A stretch of DNA of 64,000 nt from Bradyrhizobium macuxiense (lineage in GTDB: Bacteria > Pseudomonadota > Alphaproteobacteria > Rhizobiales > Xanthobacteraceae). The notes under the pieces were generated by a model. The model saw nothing but the letters and a program-made list of their open reading frames with translations. It had not been told where the DNA came from and ran no database searches. The translations under genes were made by a program, and so were the position numbers. Location of the stretch: contig NZ_VITY01000021.1 of the NCBI RefSeq assembly GCF_007993935.1, forward strand, positions 1 through 64,000, written 5' to 3'. This document shows positions 42,878-51,506 of the stretch, one piece after another (position 1 is the stretch's first letter; every line of letters begins with the position of its first letter).

Positions 42878-44953
42878 ATGCGTTCACGTTCGATTTGCAT
42901 CGATGCCGCGATCAGCGGTGTTCGTTTCCCATTGTTGCCGATGCTTGCGCTGTTGTTGTGGCCTGCCTTCGCCGACCCGGCCCGCGCGGGTGACGTCGAG
43001 GATTGCGGCGGCCCACCGACGGAAAAGGCCGAGGCCGCGTGTTCGGGCATCATCAACGATGCTGCACGTTCCACTGAGGATCGGACCAAGGCGTTCACCG
43101 GCCGCTCGCGGTTCTACATCGCTCGCAACAAGATCGATCAGGCCTTGAGCGATGCCGATGCGGCGTTGCAGCTGAACCCGCAATTCGTGCCCGCGCTGAT
43201 CGCGCACGGCTATCTTCGGCAGCGCAAAGGCAGTCTCGATCAGGCGCACGCCGATTTCGATCGCGCGATCGAGCTCGAGCCGAAGAATCCGTTCGGCTTC
43301 CTGGCTCGCGGCAATCTGCGCGCCGACCAGCACGCCTGGACCGAGGCGATCTCCGATTACGGCGAGGCGATCACGCTGCGGCAGGATCTTCCCGCCGCCC
43401 ATGTCGGACGCGCGCGGGCCTATGTCGAATCCGGCCAGCCCGATGCGGCGCTGGCCGACGCCAATACCGCGATCGCCGTCAATGCCAGCACGCCGAACGC
43501 GTTTTACTGGCGCGGCCAGGCTTATCGTCGCAAGGGCGACATCGATCATGCGATCGAGGATTTCTCGCGCGCAATCGCGCAGGCGCCGCAGACTGAACGC
43601 AACGCCTATTTCGCCCGCGCCCAGCTCTACAGCGCCAAGGGCGACTACGTCAGAGCCATCGGCGACTTCGATCTACTGTTGAAGGTTCTTCCCGACAACA
43701 AGGAGATCCAGCAGCAGCGCCAGCAGGCACTCGCGATGCAGGCCGAGTTGGCCAAGTCAGGTGCGGCCGCGTCATCGCAAGCCGCACCTGCTCCTGGCGC
43801 AACACCCGGACGGCCAGCCACGCCGGCGCCGGCCGCGGGCAACGAGCAGATCGAGCAGGCCAGGCAGTTCGTTGCGCAGGGCAACCACGCGGGTGCCGTC
43901 GCCAATCTCACCCAGGTGCTGAGGGGCGATCCCCGCAACGAGGCCGCGCTGCGGCTGCGCGCGCTGGCCTATTCGCGGCTCGGACGGATGGCGGAGGCGC
44001 GCAACGATCTCACGGAATTGCTCAAGCTCAAGCCGAACGATCCGCAGCTGCTGGCCTTCCGCGCGCTCAATGCCGCCGGCATGCGGCAGTTCGATGACGC
44101 CATGACTGATGCCGGCCGCGCCATCACGCTCGATCCGAACAATGCGCTGGCCTATCTGGCGCGCGGCCTCGTCAAGGCCGGCACCGGCAAGGTGCAGGAT
44201 GCGCTCGCCGACTACGACCATTCGATCTCGCTCAATGCCAAGGAGGCGCTGGCCTACACCGAACGCGGGCTCGTCTATGTCGGGCTCAACCAGCTCGACA
44301 AGGCGCTGCTGGATTTCGATCAGGCGCTGGCGCTGGTGCCGACCAATCTGGTCGCCAAATCGTGGCGCGGCCTGGCGCTGATGCTCAAGGGCCGTACCGA
44401 TGAAGGGCTGGTCGATATCGACGGCGTGCTGGAGCGAAGCCCCAACAATCCGACGGCCCAGCTCGGCCGCGGGCTTGCAATGCTGACGTCTTCGCAATTC
44501 GATCGCGCCGTCGCCGCGCTCGATCAGATCGTCACGAAGACACCCAACGACGCCTTTCCGCATGTGCTGCGCGCGCGCGCCTATCTCGGGCTGAAGAAAC
44601 CGGACGACGCGATGAAGGATCTCAACTTCGTGCTCGCGGCGCGGCCGGATTACCTGCCGGCGCTGACGTTGCGCGGCATCACCTGGTCGGCGCTGCGCAA
44701 TTACGACAAGGCGGTCGAGGATCTCGATCGGGCGATTGCGCAGAAGGAGACGGTGGAGGGGCTGTTCGCCCGCGCCAAGGCGCATGAGGCGCTCAATCAC
44801 ACCGACAAGGCCACCGAGGACTTCCGCAAGGCGACGCAGCTCGCACCGTCGAGCGTGTTCGACGTGCTGGCGCAAGCGGAGTCGAAGCGCAAGATCGAGG
44901 AATTGTCGAAGCGGGTGCCGTGCGGCACCGGGCAGGGCGGCACCTGTCTGTGA
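42878..44953 (+). CDS. Exported TPR-repeat protein
   Basis: The 691-residue protein has an N-terminal signal (LLPMLALLLWPAFADPARAG) followed by Sel1/TPR-type 34-residue repeats throughout, interrupted by an Ala/Pro linker at about residues 290-320. Repeat consensus examples are DQALSDADAALQLNPQFVPA, DHAIEDFSRAIAQAPQTERN and DKALLDFDQALALVPTNLVA. It is a periplasmic or outer-membrane scaffold for protein-protein contacts. The partner is unknown. No enzyme domain is visible. Single-gene transcript. Confidence 0.9.
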   Translation: MRSRSICIDAAISGVRFPLLPMLALLLWPAFADPARAGDVEDCGGPPTEKAEAACSGIINDAARSTEDRTKAFTGRSRFYIARNKIDQALSDADAALQLNPQFVPALIAHGYLRQRKGSLDQAHADFDRAIELEPKNPFGFLARGNLRADQHAWTEAISDYGEAITLRQDLPAAHVGRARAYVESGQPDAALADANTAIAVNASTPNAFYWRGQAYRRKGDIDHAIEDFSRAIAQAPQTERNAYFARAQLYSAKGDYVRAIGDFDLLLKVLPDNKEIQQQRQQALAMQAELAKSGAAASSQAAPAPGATPGRPATPAPAAGNEQIEQARQFVAQGNHAGAVANLTQVLRGDPRNEAALRLRALAYSRLGRMAEARNDLTELLKLKPNDPQLLAFRALNAAGMRQFDDAMTDAGRAITLDPNNALAYLARGLVKAGTGKVQDALADYDHSISLNAKEALAYTERGLVYVGLNQLDKALLDFDQALALVPTNLVAKSWRGLALMLKGRTDEGLVDIDGVLERSPNNPTAQLGRGLAMLTSSQFDRAVAALDQIVTKTPNDAFPHVLRARAYLGLKKPDDAMKDLNFVLAARPDYLPALTLRGITWSALRNYDKAVEDLDRAIAQKETVEGLFARAKAHEALNHTDKATEDFRKATQLAPSSVFDVLAQAESKRKIEELSKRVPCGTGQGGTCL

Positions 44954-45151
44954 CGCGCCAACGCAGCAGCAGCACGTCTTCCCGGCGCAAAGGATAGGCG
45001 TCGGCACGCGATCGATGGCGGCCGGAAAAAGTACAATACCGTGGCGCGCGGGCATCGTGCCCGCTCCGCCGAACGTCACGCATGTGATGTTGGATCGGCC
45101 CTCACTCCCGGATGGTGTCCGAGAGTGCGCCGCTGGATCTCGCGCGGAGCG

Positions 45152-45352
45152 CTAGACCTTGAGGTTCTCGGCTGACGTCTTGCCGCGATTCGCGATCTCT
45201 TCGTATTCAACCGACTGGCCTTCGTTGAGGCTTTGAAGGCCGGCCTTCTGAACTGCTGAAATATGCACGAAAATGTCCTTGCCGCCCGTTGCGGGCTGGA
45301 TGAATCCATAACCCTTGGTCGGGTTGAACCACTTCACTGTACCTTTGGGCAT
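45152..45352 (-). CDS. Cold-shock-domain protein
   Basis: The 66-residue CspA-type OB fold begins [20 protein letters not shown], with the RNP1 motif KGYGFIQP and RNP2 motif DIFVHISAV. The ATG at 45352 has GGAG 9 nt upstream; the longer frame is not supported. It binds single-stranded RNA/DNA as a chaperone. The gap to the next upstream gene on this strand allows a long 5' leader. Genomes of this group carry many such paralogues. Confidence 0.95.
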   Translation of the reverse strand: MPKGTVKWFNPTKGYGFIQPATGGKDIFVHISAVQKAGLQSLNEGQSVEYEEIANRGKTSAENLKV

Positions 45353-45632
45353 TCCAGTCGTCTCCGCGGAATCAATCGAAAACAGACCTGCCGGTCCCCG
45401 CACAAACCGGCTTGTCCGTGCCGCACAGGATAGCAGTTTGAAAAAAGCTGGGTAGATCAAACCACGGTGTGTTTTTGCCCGGAAACAACCCGCTTTGCAG
45501 GGTTTTGGTGCCGGATTGCCTGTTTCGTGGTCAATTGATGCAGTGCAAAAGACCGGCTTCCGCTGACCCGAATTGGATCAATGGCCCCGCGCGCTGCCTT
45601 CTGGCGGGCGCGCGGGGATTGACCGACCCGTC

Positions 45633-45944
45633 TCAATAGGTCGCGGAAAGATACTCGACGATCTTGCCGACGTCGGCCTGGTCGATCGGCGCACCGTAGA
45701 CCTTGATCATCTTGGTCACCTCGGCCTGCCAGAAGTCTTTCTTGAACTTCTCACCCTGCGGCTGGGTCTTGATGTAGTCCGCCGAGTGGCAGCCGGAGCA
45801 ATTGCTCTGCACCACGTCGAGGTTGGGACCCGGCTTGAAGGCCGCGGTCTCCTCGGGAAGCGTGTAGTTGACGGGCGCGGCGATCGCAGCGCCGATCGAG
45901 AGTGTCGCGATCGCAGCGAGAGAGGCAAGCAGCTTGCTGGTCAT
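45633..45944 (-). CDS. sorB: Small c-type cytochrome, SorB-like
   Basis: The 103-residue protein has a signal peptide (KLLASLAAIATLSIGAAIAA) and one heme c motif, CSGCH, in VVQSNCSGCHSADYIKTQPQ. A distal axial Met may be in VTKMIKVYGAP. It follows the SorA-type sulfite dehydrogenase gene by 11 bp and has GGAGAAG before its ATG. In the SorAB enzyme this cytochrome accepts electrons from the molybdenum subunit in the periplasm. The symbol rests on context and size. Confidence 0.85.
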   Translation of the reverse strand: MTSKLLASLAAIATLSIGAAIAAPVNYTLPEETAAFKPGPNLDVVQSNCSGCHSADYIKTQPQGEKFKKDFWQAEVTKMIKVYGAPIDQADVGKIVEYLSATY

Positions 45945-45955
45945 GATGCTTCTCC

Positions 45956-47155
45956 TCACGCCGCGGTGACGCGCACGGTTTCGACGACGTTGCGCAGATA
46001 GCCCGCCGGATTCCACAACGGGTCCATCGGCTGGGTGTCGCCGGCATTGTTGGTGGCGCGCACCTTCAGCTCCGAAGGGCCGGCGGGAAGTGCGACCTTC
46101 AGCTTCCATTCACGGAAGGCGTATTTGCCGAGATCCTTGCCGAGCTTCGCCGGTGTCCAGCTCTTGCCGCCATCGGTCGAGACCACGACCTCCTTGATGC
46201 CCTTGCCGCCGTCGAAGGCGATGCCGCGCAGCGTGGTGCGGCCGGCCTTCAGCTTGGCGCCGTCGGCAACGCTTGTCATGAACGAGCGCACCGTGAAGCG
46301 GTTGATCGGGATCGTGGCCTTCGGTGCGGTGCCGGGCTCGACCGCGTTGTTCGGTGTATCCGGAATCCGGTAGGCGGACTTCATCCAGAAGCCGTCGAAC
46401 ACGCTGTCGATCACGGTGATCTCGTTGAGGTGCTTCACCCAATAGGTGCCGTAATAGCCCGGCACCACGAGGCGGAGCGGGAAGCCGTTGAGGAACGGCA
46501 GGTCCTCGCCGTTCATGCCCCAGGCCAGCATCACCTCGCCGTCGCGCGCGTGATCGATGTCGAGCGCCTTGACGAAGTCGGGCGTCGTCTCCATGACGGG
46601 GCCGTCCATGCCGTTGAAGGTGACCTGCTTGGCGCCGGCCTGCACGCCGGCCATGTCGAGCACAGTCTTCAGCGGCACGCCGTGCCAGCGCGCGCAGCCC
46701 ATCGCGCCGTTGGCAAGCTGGCCGCCGGCGACGCGCGGATTGAAGAAGCCGCGGCTGTTGCCGGAGCACTGGTTGACGGCGACGAGCTCGATGGCCTTCA
46801 GCTTCCGGAGGTCCTTCAGCGACAGCGCTAGCGGCTTGTCGACCTTGCCCTTGATCTCAAGCGTGAACTTGTCCGGATCGAGCTCGTAGGGGATGCCGGC
46901 GAGGTGATAGCGGACGAAGAACGCGTTGTTCGGCGTCAGTGGACCGTCGTTGAAGATCGCAAACGGGGTTTCGAGCTGCGGCGGCCGGCTGGTCAGGCCG
47001 ATCATCGGGCGCTTCTGCGGGTAGCGTACCAGCGGCCGTTCGCCGTTGTCGAAGGGCAGTGTCACGGTGTCGAGGGCGAACGCGCCCCTTGATCCCAGCC
47101 CCGTCACCAAAGCCGCCAACCCGGCGCGCTTCATCAAGTCTCGTCGATCGAGCAT
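45956..47155 (-). CDS. sorA: Sulfite dehydrogenase molybdenum subunit, SorA-like
   Basis: The protein has 399 residues from MLDRRDLMKRAGLAALVTG, a twin-arginine signal, with GGAGGAAG upstream of the ATG. The sulfite-oxidase fold is clear: VNQCSGNSRGFFNP holds the molybdenum-ligand Cys130, followed by ANGAMGCARWHGVPLK. The C-terminal dimerisation domain has DGGKSWTPAKLG and WNPAGYLRNVVETVRV. Together with the adjacent heme c subunit it should oxidise sulfite to sulfate in the periplasm. Some relatives are general sulfite-oxidase-like proteins, so physiological substrate is inferred. Confidence 0.9.
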   Translation of the reverse strand: MLDRRDLMKRAGLAALVTGLGSRGAFALDTVTLPFDNGERPLVRYPQKRPMIGLTSRPPQLETPFAIFNDGPLTPNNAFFVRYHLAGIPYELDPDKFTLEIKGKVDKPLALSLKDLRKLKAIELVAVNQCSGNSRGFFNPRVAGGQLANGAMGCARWHGVPLKTVLDMAGVQAGAKQVTFNGMDGPVMETTPDFVKALDIDHARDGEVMLAWGMNGEDLPFLNGFPLRLVVPGYYGTYWVKHLNEITVIDSVFDGFWMKSAYRIPDTPNNAVEPGTAPKATIPINRFTVRSFMTSVADGAKLKAGRTTLRGIAFDGGKGIKEVVVSTDGGKSWTPAKLGKDLGKYAFREWKLKVALPAGPSELKVRATNNAGDTQPMDPLWNPAGYLRNVVETVRVTAA

Positions 47156-47308
47156 TCCGCTTCCTCCGAAGCTGTTCTGTCCCGAGCCGGTCATCACCAG
47201 GCTCAGATTGCGTTGCGCGCCTTCGCATCATGGAATGCGCGCGGCGACAAATGTCGCACCTGACAACCCCAAGTCAATTGAGCTTTCGCCGCGGTGCGTC
47301 GCAACAAC

Positions 47309-47340
47309 GAAAAGCCCCGGCCGCATCAGGCGACCGGGGC
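47309..47340 (-). terminator. Probable intrinsic terminator
   Basis: On the minus strand a GCCCCGG/CCGGGGC stem with additional inner pairing is followed by TTTT. It lies 26 bp beyond the stop of the small secreted protein gene (47366-47593), which is read in this direction. Confidence 0.75.
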
Positions 47341-47365
47341 ATTTCGATTCCACAGTAAGGGTCGA

Positions 47366-47593
47366 TCAGTAGCAGACGTTCACGGTGCGATAGCGATAGC
47401 CGTAGGGCGTCATCACCAGGCGGGTGACGTAGCAGCCGGAGTCGACGAAGCCGACGGAGATGCCCGGGCCACCCCAGAAGTGATGGTGGTACGGATGCCA
47501 GAAGAACGGCTTGGCGGACGCCGAGGTCGGCGCCAGCGCGGCGGCGCCGAGGGTTGCTGCAGTAGCGAGAGCAAGCGTGACTTTGCGAAGCAT
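47366..47593 (-). CDS. Small secreted His/aromatic-rich protein
   Basis: The 75-residue precursor has a signal peptide (LALATAATLGAAALAPTSAS) and a ~48-residue mature part rich in His, Tyr, Trp and Gly (KPFFWHPYHHHFWGGPG), with two Cys (GCYVTRL, VNVCY) that may form a disulfide. Gene is monocistronic with a terminator. Similar tiny secreted proteins are common in Bradyrhizobium; the HHH cluster suggests metal binding, which is unproven. Confidence 0.8.
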   Translation of the reverse strand: MLRKVTLALATAATLGAAALAPTSASAKPFFWHPYHHHFWGGPGISVGFVDSGCYVTRLVMTPYGYRYRTVNVCY

Positions 47594-47752
47594 GGTCGTC
47601 TCCTTCAGATGCGCGTTGAGCTCTGTCGCGGCGCGGTTGCAGTGTTACCCATCGCCAGTCAGTCGCATCCGGCACGGGACGCGTTCGAGCATCGCCGTTG
47701 AACGCATCCGCGGATGTGCGGCAGGTCACACTCGGTGAAGGGGGTGAACCGG

Positions 47753-49507
47753 TCAGGCGGCGACGGCACGCCGGTCGTCGACCAGCGCGGACAGCACCCG
47801 CGTTGCCTCGACGGTGCGCACGGTCATCGGCTCGTTGCGGCCGCGGATCGCGACCTCCTGCGCCGGCAGGGCATCGACGGCAAGGCCCGCTGTGACGCGC
47901 ACCTCGTCGGAAATGACGGCCTCGCAGGCCAGCGCCTTGGTCATGTCCTGCAGCCGCGCCGCGACGTTGACGGCGTCGCCGAGCGCCGTGAACACCATGT
48001 GGTCGCGATAGCCGATATCGCCGACGATCACCTCGCCGCCATGGATGCCGATGCCGAAGCGGATCGGCTCGCGCAGATCGTGGCTCAGAAACTGGTTCAG
48101 CTCGTCGATATTGGCGGCGATCATTGCCGCGGCGCGTAGCGCCTGGCGGCAGGCCTCGTGCCGGTCGGTCGAGAGCCCGAACAGCGCCAGCATGCCGTCG
48201 CCGATGAACTGGTTCGGCCGCCCGCCGGCCTCCAGGACCGCTTGCGACACCGCGCCGAGGAAGCGGTTGACGATGAACACGGTGTCGAACGGCAGCCGCT
48301 TCTCGGCGAGTTGCGTCGAGCCGCGCATGTCGACGAACATGCTGACCAGATAGCGCTCCTGGCCGACCCGCGTCGGATTGCCGGCATGCGCGTTCGCCGA
48401 CGTCGTGCTCGGCAGGAACAGCTGGAAGAAGGTCAGGTCGCCGGTCGGCCGCAATTGGCAGGCCAACCGGATCGACGGATCGTCGGTGCCGACCCGGTGC
48501 AGCACGAAGGCCTCGCGCGGCGAAGGCTCGGGCAGCGTGGCGTGATCGCCGATGATGCGGATGCGGCAGGTCGAGCAGCGCGCGCGGCCGCCGCAGACGC
48601 TGGCATGCGGCACGTTGTAACGCAGGCTCGCTTCCAGCACGCTCAGCCCCTTCGGCACCCGCAGCGTGCGGCCGTTGCCATAGGACAGCGCGATCATGCC
48701 GCCGCGGCGTTCGAGCAGGGTCCGCGCCCCGCGCGCGAGCAGCACCAGGCCGAGCAGGCCGAGATAGCCGATCGTCAGGTCATCGGTGATCTTCTCCAGC
48801 ATGGCCCCTTGCGCCGCCGTGCCGAGCTTCTGCACCGACAACTCCTCGCGCCGCCAGTCGGGATCCTGGTAGTCGGCGATCGTGGCGCGGCCGGCCTGAT
48901 AGATGCCGAGCATCGCCAGCGTCGGGATCAGCACGGCTGTCGCGAGCAGGAAGGGCGCCGCGCGCTTGAAGAACGCGCGCATCCGCAGCCAGAAATACAG
49001 GCCGATGCAGCCATGCACCCAGGCGATCACCAGCACCGCCAGCATCGTCCACAGCCGGTTCGGCGACGCGATGAAGAACGTGTAGAGCTCCTGCGGATAG
49101 AGCTTCTCGTGCCCGTACAGGGTCTGGCCGAGCCGGACGCCGACGACGTGCGCAACGATCAGCATCGGGACGCTGAGGCCGAGCGTGAGCTGCAACGGCT
49201 CGATCGCCTTCCAGTGGAACTCGCGTCGCTCAAACAGCGTCCAGATACCGAGCGCGGCATGCACCAGGCAGGCGGAGTAGAACACGATGGCGACCGGCAG
49301 GAACTGCCAGAACCTGGTGTGGTAGTGCACCCCGATCGCCAGCGCCTCGGTCGAGATATTGCCCAGCGCATGGTTCAGGAAATGGCTGATCAGGTAGGCG
49401 AACATGATCGCCCCCGTGACCAGGCGGACCTGCCGCTGGCCGATGCCGCGGGCCATGTCCTGCAGGTGCTCGCGCGAGGGGGAGGCCATGTGATTCATGA
49501 TCGGCAA
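47753..49507 (-). CDS. Class III adenylate cyclase with membrane heme-type and 2Fe-2S domains
   Basis: The 584-residue protein has three parts. Residues 25-262 form about six membrane segments with histidines His42, His46, His83, His120 and His165, like the cytochrome b anchor of succinate dehydrogenase. Residues 270-365 are a 2Fe-2S ferredoxin domain with Cys305, 311, 314 and 350 (CX5CX2CX35C, adrenodoxin spacing). Residues 385-575 are a class III cyclase with metal ligands Asp393 (MFVDMRGST) and Asp437 (FIGDGMLALFG). It probably makes cAMP in response to redox or quinone state. The architecture resembles Sinorhizobium CyaC-type cyclases. Confidence 0.92.
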   Translation of the reverse strand: MPIMNHMASPSREHLQDMARGIGQRQVRLVTGAIMFAYLISHFLNHALGNISTEALAIGVHYHTRFWQFLPVAIVFYSACLVHAALGIWTLFERREFHWKAIEPLQLTLGLSVPMLIVAHVVGVRLGQTLYGHEKLYPQELYTFFIASPNRLWTMLAVLVIAWVHGCIGLYFWLRMRAFFKRAAPFLLATAVLIPTLAMLGIYQAGRATIADYQDPDWRREELSVQKLGTAAQGAMLEKITDDLTIGYLGLLGLVLLARGARTLLERRGGMIALSYGNGRTLRVPKGLSVLEASLRYNVPHASVCGGRARCSTCRIRIIGDHATLPEPSPREAFVLHRVGTDDPSIRLACQLRPTGDLTFFQLFLPSTTSANAHAGNPTRVGQERYLVSMFVDMRGSTQLAEKRLPFDTVFIVNRFLGAVSQAVLEAGGRPNQFIGDGMLALFGLSTDRHEACRQALRAAAMIAANIDELNQFLSHDLREPIRFGIGIHGGEVIVGDIGYRDHMVFTALGDAVNVAARLQDMTKALACEAVISDEVRVTAGLAVDALPAQEVAIRGRNEPMTVRTVEATRVLSALVDDRRAVAA

Positions 49508-49616
49508 GTCTAATGTTTAATTCCCGCGCTGAACACCACCACGGGTCCGGCCGCGCCGGGATGGCGGGCCGGGCGGAACGTTGACACTCCGTTAAGAGTC
49601 GAACAAAAAGCGCGCC

Positions 49617-51257
49617 GTGACGATAGCCCCTTCCAATAACATCGGTGTTAAACCGGCCCGTTCGCGCACGCCGGACTGGCGCGGCGTCATCGCCGTAATC
49701 GTTGCCATGACCGCGATGCGGCTGGTCTATGCCCATGCGCTCGACCTGCGCACCGACGAGGCCTATTACTGGACCTGGTCGAAGGAAAACGTGCTGTCCT
49801 TCCTCGACCATCCGCCGATGGTCGCCTGGTTTATCCGCTTCGGCACTGCAATCCTTGGCGACAGCAATCTCGGTGTCCGGCTCGGCGGCATCGTGGCGAT
49901 GCTGGCCACCCAGCTTCTGCTCGCCGACATCGTCCGCCGCGTGACATCGAACAATGTCCGCGCCGTGATGCTGGCGCTGCTGCTGCCGGAGGCGGCGCTC
50001 TATTACGGGCTGTTGATGGCCAAGGTCGCGCCGGATACGGCGCTGATCCCGTTTTCGGTGGCGATGCTGTGGTCGCTGGTGCGGCTCGCGCAAGGCAATG
50101 ACGGACGCTGGTGGCTTGCCGCGGGGCTGTTTGCCGGGCTGTCGCTGCTGTCGAAGTTCACCGCGGTCACGTTCGTGCCGGCGGTGCTCGCCTTCGCGCT
50201 GGTGCCGGACTGGCGCTGGCGCTGGCTGCGCAGCCCGTATCCGTACCTTGCCGCGCTGATCGCGATCGTCGTGTTCTCGCCGGTACTGATCTGGAATGCC
50301 GAGCATGCCTGGGCCTCGTTCCGCTTCCAGGCGGTGCGCGCCACCGTCGAACGCGATCTGACGCTGCGCACCCTCGGCGAATTCGTCGGCATGCAGTTCG
50401 GCCTGGTCGGCTTCGTGCTGCTGCCGGTAACGCTGTTCGCAACAGGGCTGACGGCATGGCGCGGCTATCGCAAGCGCGAGCCGGTCGCGATCCTGCTGGC
50501 GACCGCGGTGCTGGTGCCGTTCGTCTATTTCCTCTGGAAGTCGCTGACCTTGCGGGTCGGTGACACCTGGCCGATGTTCCTGTGGCCAGCAGGCTTTGCC
50601 GCGGTTGCCATCAACGTGACGCGGATGCCGTTCGAGGGCTGGTCGGTCGGGCTGGTCAAATCGACGGTGTATTGGGCACGGACGGCGATTTCCACCGGCA
50701 TCGTGTTCGTGGTCTGCGTCTTCCTCTATTACATGTTCGCGCCGTGGAATCTGATCGGCCGTACCGATCCGATCGGCACCGAGGCGGGCTACGATGCGGT
50801 GGCTGCGCGCACGCTGGCGCAGGTCGAGGCGACCGGCGCGACCTGGGTCGCGACCACGGACTACCGCACCTACGCGATGCTGCGTTGGATGCTGCGCGGG
50901 CGGGTGCCCGTGATCGAGATCAATGAGCGCGGCCGCTTCCAGGGTTTTGCCGATCCCGGCATCGGCAAGATCCGCGATCATATCGGCGTCTATGTCGGGC
51001 GCGAGCCGGAGAACAATCTGCCGCTGTGGAGCGAGACATCAGCGGTGCGGCAGCCGCTGGAGCGCGTGACGCGGAGCTGGCGCGGCATGGTGATGGACAC
51101 CTATGCGCTGGAGAAGATCTCAGGCTGGACCCCCGATCTCTCGCCGCCGCCGGACACCACCTTCTTCCGCTGGCGCGTGCTGGCGATGCTCTCAGAGCCT
51201 TGCGAGATCACCTTCTCCCCTTGTGGGAGAAGGTGGCAGCCGAAGGCTGCCGGATGA
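49617..51257 (+). CDS. GT39-type membrane glycosyltransferase
   Basis: The 546-residue protein starts with GTG at 49617; the ribosome site is weak. It has many membrane segments and the GT-C signature LRTDEAYYWTWSKENVLSFL with the acidic DE pair near residue 44, followed by DHPPMVAWFIRFG. This is the ArnT/PMT-like dolichyl/undecaprenyl-phosphate sugar transferase family, which glycosylates lipid or protein acceptors at the periplasmic face. The last ~16 codons (from about 51209) lie within an interspersed repeat, so the native C-terminus has been replaced or extended. Confidence 0.88.
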   Translation: MTIAPSNNIGVKPARSRTPDWRGVIAVIVAMTAMRLVYAHALDLRTDEAYYWTWSKENVLSFLDHPPMVAWFIRFGTAILGDSNLGVRLGGIVAMLATQLLLADIVRRVTSNNVRAVMLALLLPEAALYYGLLMAKVAPDTALIPFSVAMLWSLVRLAQGNDGRWWLAAGLFAGLSLLSKFTAVTFVPAVLAFALVPDWRWRWLRSPYPYLAALIAIVVFSPVLIWNAEHAWASFRFQAVRATVERDLTLRTLGEFVGMQFGLVGFVLLPVTLFATGLTAWRGYRKREPVAILLATAVLVPFVYFLWKSLTLRVGDTWPMFLWPAGFAAVAINVTRMPFEGWSVGLVKSTVYWARTAISTGIVFVVCVFLYYMFAPWNLIGRTDPIGTEAGYDAVAARTLAQVEATGATWVATTDYRTYAMLRWMLRGRVPVIEINERGRFQGFADPGIGKIRDHIGVYVGREPENNLPLWSETSAVRQPLERVTRSWRGMVMDTYALEKISGWTPDLSPPPDTTFFRWRVLAMLSEPCEITFSPCGRRWQPKAAG

Positions 51258-51290
51258 GGGGTCTCGCTCCGCGGGTGAAGCTTGCGGAGA
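51209..51290. repeat. Interspersed palindromic repeat overlapping a gene end
   Basis: The core CACCTTCTCCC/GGGAGAAGGTG hairpin (51209-51235) is followed by GGCAGCCGAAGGCTGCC and GGATGAGGGG. It supplies the last codons and the stop (TGA 51255-51257) of the GT39 gene. The same CTCCCC-type core appears in the direct repeats at 55936 and 58949. Confidence 0.75.
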
Positions 51291-51313
51291 GATACTCGCG
51301 TAACACACTCGAT

Positions 51314-51435
51314 GTCGTCCCTGCGAAAGCAGGGACCCATAACCACCGATGCCGGCTGTCTTGCGTTGCTGTAACGGCGAGCGCCGTTCACAATATCCGC
51401 TGCGGCGTATGGGTCCCTGCTTTCGCAGGGACGAC
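51314..51435. repeat. Perfect 28-bp inverted repeat
   Basis: Arms at 51314-51341 and 51408-51435 are exact reverse complements over 28 bases and each also contains an internal hairpin (CCCTGCGAAAGCAGGG). The 66-bp loop is unrelated. It sits between the GT39 gene and the convergent YcjF gene. It is an interspersed repeat of the genus type and could form a strong transcript end on both strands. Confidence 0.9.
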
Positions 51436-51506
51436 AGCTGTGTTTGTCGCGACCACGACGTAGATGGTGGGCACGGCGCAAACGTGTCTTTGCCGACCCT
51501 GCGCCG

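Noticed and set aside
45421-45480. Promoter for the cold-shock gene (CTATCC as -10)
   Set aside because: The best upstream -35 candidate is 21 bp away, and no reliable promoter model could be fitted by eye.
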